6,224 nt of DNA, from positions 1 through 6,224 of the forward strand of contig JBCCEV010000202.1 in assembly GCA_039030125.1 (NCBI GenBank), written 5' to 3'. Position numbers and translations under genes: made by a program. The notes under the pieces are model-generated. The model saw only the letters and a list, made by a program, of their open reading frames with translations. It was not told the origin of the DNA and made no database searches. Below, piece by piece: positions 5,173-6,224 of this stretch. This DNA is from JBCCEV01 sp039030125. Its GTDB lineage: Bacteria > Pseudomonadota > Gammaproteobacteria > Ga0077536. Every line of letters begins with the position of its first letter. Position 1 is the first letter of the stretch.

Positions 5173-6224
5173 GCAGTGGTCGGCAACTGCCGGTCTACAA
5201 ACACTCGAAACCACTCTTCCAACGCCACGAGCTGCCACAGCTCTCGATGGTGGTCAGCCTGGCCGTCACGGTGCTCGGTTAGCCAGCGCTGAGCGGTATC
5301 TGCACTAAATAAGCCGCGCTGCTTAAATGCGGTGGAATGCAACAAATCGGCGGCATACTCGTGGAGCTCCGTGCGAAACATCATCGCTAGCGGTGTCGGG
5401 AACCCAACTTTCTTGCGTTGTGTAATCGAAGGTGGCAAGTGCTCGCGCATGCAATGCTTGAGCAGAAATTTTTTGTTGCCTCGGTTGATCTTGTAGTGAA
5501 CCGGCAGGTTTGCGCAGAACTCAATCAAGCGGTAGTCCAAAAACGGTACGCGCAGCTCCAATGAGCTCGCCATCGTCATTTTGTCAGCCTTCACGAGCAG
5601 GTTGTCGACCAACCAGGTGCGAACATCAAAGTCGAGCATTTTATTGAGCGGGTGGTCAATTTGATCGTTATGAACCACCGTCGCTCCGTGGCCAGATGTA
5701 TGGAGAGCGCGCAGCTCATCGCTGACTAATTCGGCAACTTTACTCGGCTCGTAAAGCGAAACACCAAAATAGGCGCTTTCAATCGGCTTTTGCGCGAGCG
5801 CCACGTACTTGTTCAGCTTCGCATTGCCCAGCAGACCGAGCGGCGACTCTACAAGTTTACGCAGCACCTTGGGAACGCGCCGATAGCGGTCAATCGCCCA
5901 CATGTATTTGTAGATATCGTATCCGCCCAACAACTCATCGGCGCCCTCGCCCGACAACACGACGGTCACATGCTGTTTAGCCAACGCCGAAACATAGTGC
6001 AGTGATATCGCCGCCGCCTCCGTCACCGGCTCGTCCATGTGCCACACATAGCTGGTTATCCAATCCCGGAAAAGCGTGGGTGTGACCTGGATCTCATGAT
6101 GTTCAGTCCCAAAATTAGTTGCCACCTCCCGGGCGTATCCAGACTCATCGTACTGCGGGCCAAAGTCGTAGTTCACTGAAAACGTCTTGAGCTGCTGCGT
6201 GTGAAATTGTGAGAGCTGGGCAAC
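5169..6224 (-). CDS. asparagine synthase (glutamine-hydrolysing) family amidotransferase, C-terminal synthase domain; N-terminus off the window
   Basis: The frame is open to the right edge, giving the last 351 residues of a protein that is normally about 590-650. The N-terminal glutaminase domain and the SGGxDS PP-loop lie just outside. Residues at the edge (LKTFSVNYD, then YDESGYAREVA and the TEHHE stretch) follow the PP-loop closely in AsnB proteins. LSGEGADELLGGY (res. 90-102 of the visible part) and LLVKADKMTMASSLELRVPFLD (209-230, read as LLVKADKM plus SLELRVPFLD) are strong AsnB signatures, as is RKKVGFPTPL (270-279). The family adenylates a carboxylate and amidates it with glutamine-derived ammonia. 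In polysaccharide clusters the substrate may be a sugar acid rather than aspartate. Exosortase A clusters carry dedicated amidotransferases of this fold, but I cannot place this one in a named subfamily. An internal GTG at 6176 is not the start. Confidence 0.9.
   Translation of the reverse strand, partial: VAQLSQFHTQQLKTFSVNYDFGPQYDESGYAREVATNFGTEHHEIQVTPTLFRDWITSYVWHMDEPVTEAAAISLHYVSALAKQHVTVVLSGEGADELLGGYDIYKYMWAIDRYRRVPKVLRKLVESPLGLLGNAKLNKYVALAQKPIESAYFGVSLYEPSKVAELVSDELRALHTSGHGATVVHNDQIDHPLNKMLDFDVRTWLVDNLLVKADKMTMASSLELRVPFLDYRLIEFCANLPVHYKINRGNKKFLLKHCMREHLPPSITQRKKVGFPTPLAMMFRTELHEYAADLLHSTAFKQRGLFSADTAQRWLTEHRDGQADHHRELWQLVALEEWFRVFVDRQLPTTA

Noticed and set aside
5181..5192. CGGCAACTGCCG hairpin just past the convergent stops as a terminator
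   Set aside because: The stem is 4-5 bases with a tiny loop, there is no T run after it on either strand, and it lies in coding sequence.
5169..6176. A short asparagine synthase gene beginning at GTG 6176
   Set aside because: The frame continues open to the window edge, and the residues upstream (QLKTFS) belong to the conserved AsnB stretch after the PP-loop. The gene is cut by the window rather than short.
1..6224. Mobile elements, tRNA/rRNA genes, CRISPR arrays or phage genes
   Set aside because: None of the coding frames resemble transposase, integrase or phage proteins, no spaced direct repeats were seen, and nearly all sequence is used by metabolic or polysaccharide genes.

Overview
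The window reads as part of an exopolysaccharide / protein-sorting gene cluster of the exosortase A (XrtA, PEP-CTERM) type in a Gram-negative proteobacterium, probably beta or gamma. The main evidence is a pair of alpha/beta-hydrolase-fold proteins whose sequences fit the families named 'exosortase A system-associated hydrolase 1' and 'hydrolase 2'. They sit next to a stand-alone acyl carrier protein, a GNAT/FemAB-like acyltransferase, two GT-B glycosyltransferases and an asparagine-synthase-type amidotransferase. Base composition is moderately GC-rich by eye. Nothing allows a genus call. The exosortase, PEP-CTERM substrates, acyl-CoA ligase and PLP decarboxylase usual in such clusters are not in the window, so the assignment rests on these accessory genes.

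Layout. The left two thirds (1-3925) is one tightly packed minus-strand operon. In transcription order it is GNAT-like acyltransferase, glycosyltransferase, acyl carrier protein, hydrolase 2, hydrolase 1 (cut by the left edge). Two junctions are 4-base GTGA stop/start overlaps and the other two gaps are 7-19 bases, so co-transcription and translational coupling are likely. A short intergenic region of about 90 bases (3926-4014) separates this operon from a divergent plus-strand glycosyltransferase (4015-5172). That region holds a perfect TATAAT box facing right, a good -24/-12 (sigma-54-like) match facing left, and two overlapping inverted repeats. The plus-strand glycosyltransferase meets a minus-strand asparagine synthase family gene (5169-6224, 5' end off the right edge) tail to tail. 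Their stop codons share the bases TTAA.

How the genes may work together (inference). The two glycosyltransferases would build a surface glycan. The acyltransferase, carrier protein and hydrolase pair look like an acyl-transfer and editing module for decorating that glycan or an intermediate. The amidotransferase could amidate a sugar acid or make asparagine. The exact chemistry of the exosortase-associated ACP/hydrolase module is, to my knowledge, not established. Neither hydrolase has a standard nucleophile serine: one has Cys at that position and the other Arg. No RNA genes, mobile elements, CRISPR arrays or convincing intrinsic terminators were seen, and there is no gene-free stretch above 300 bases.
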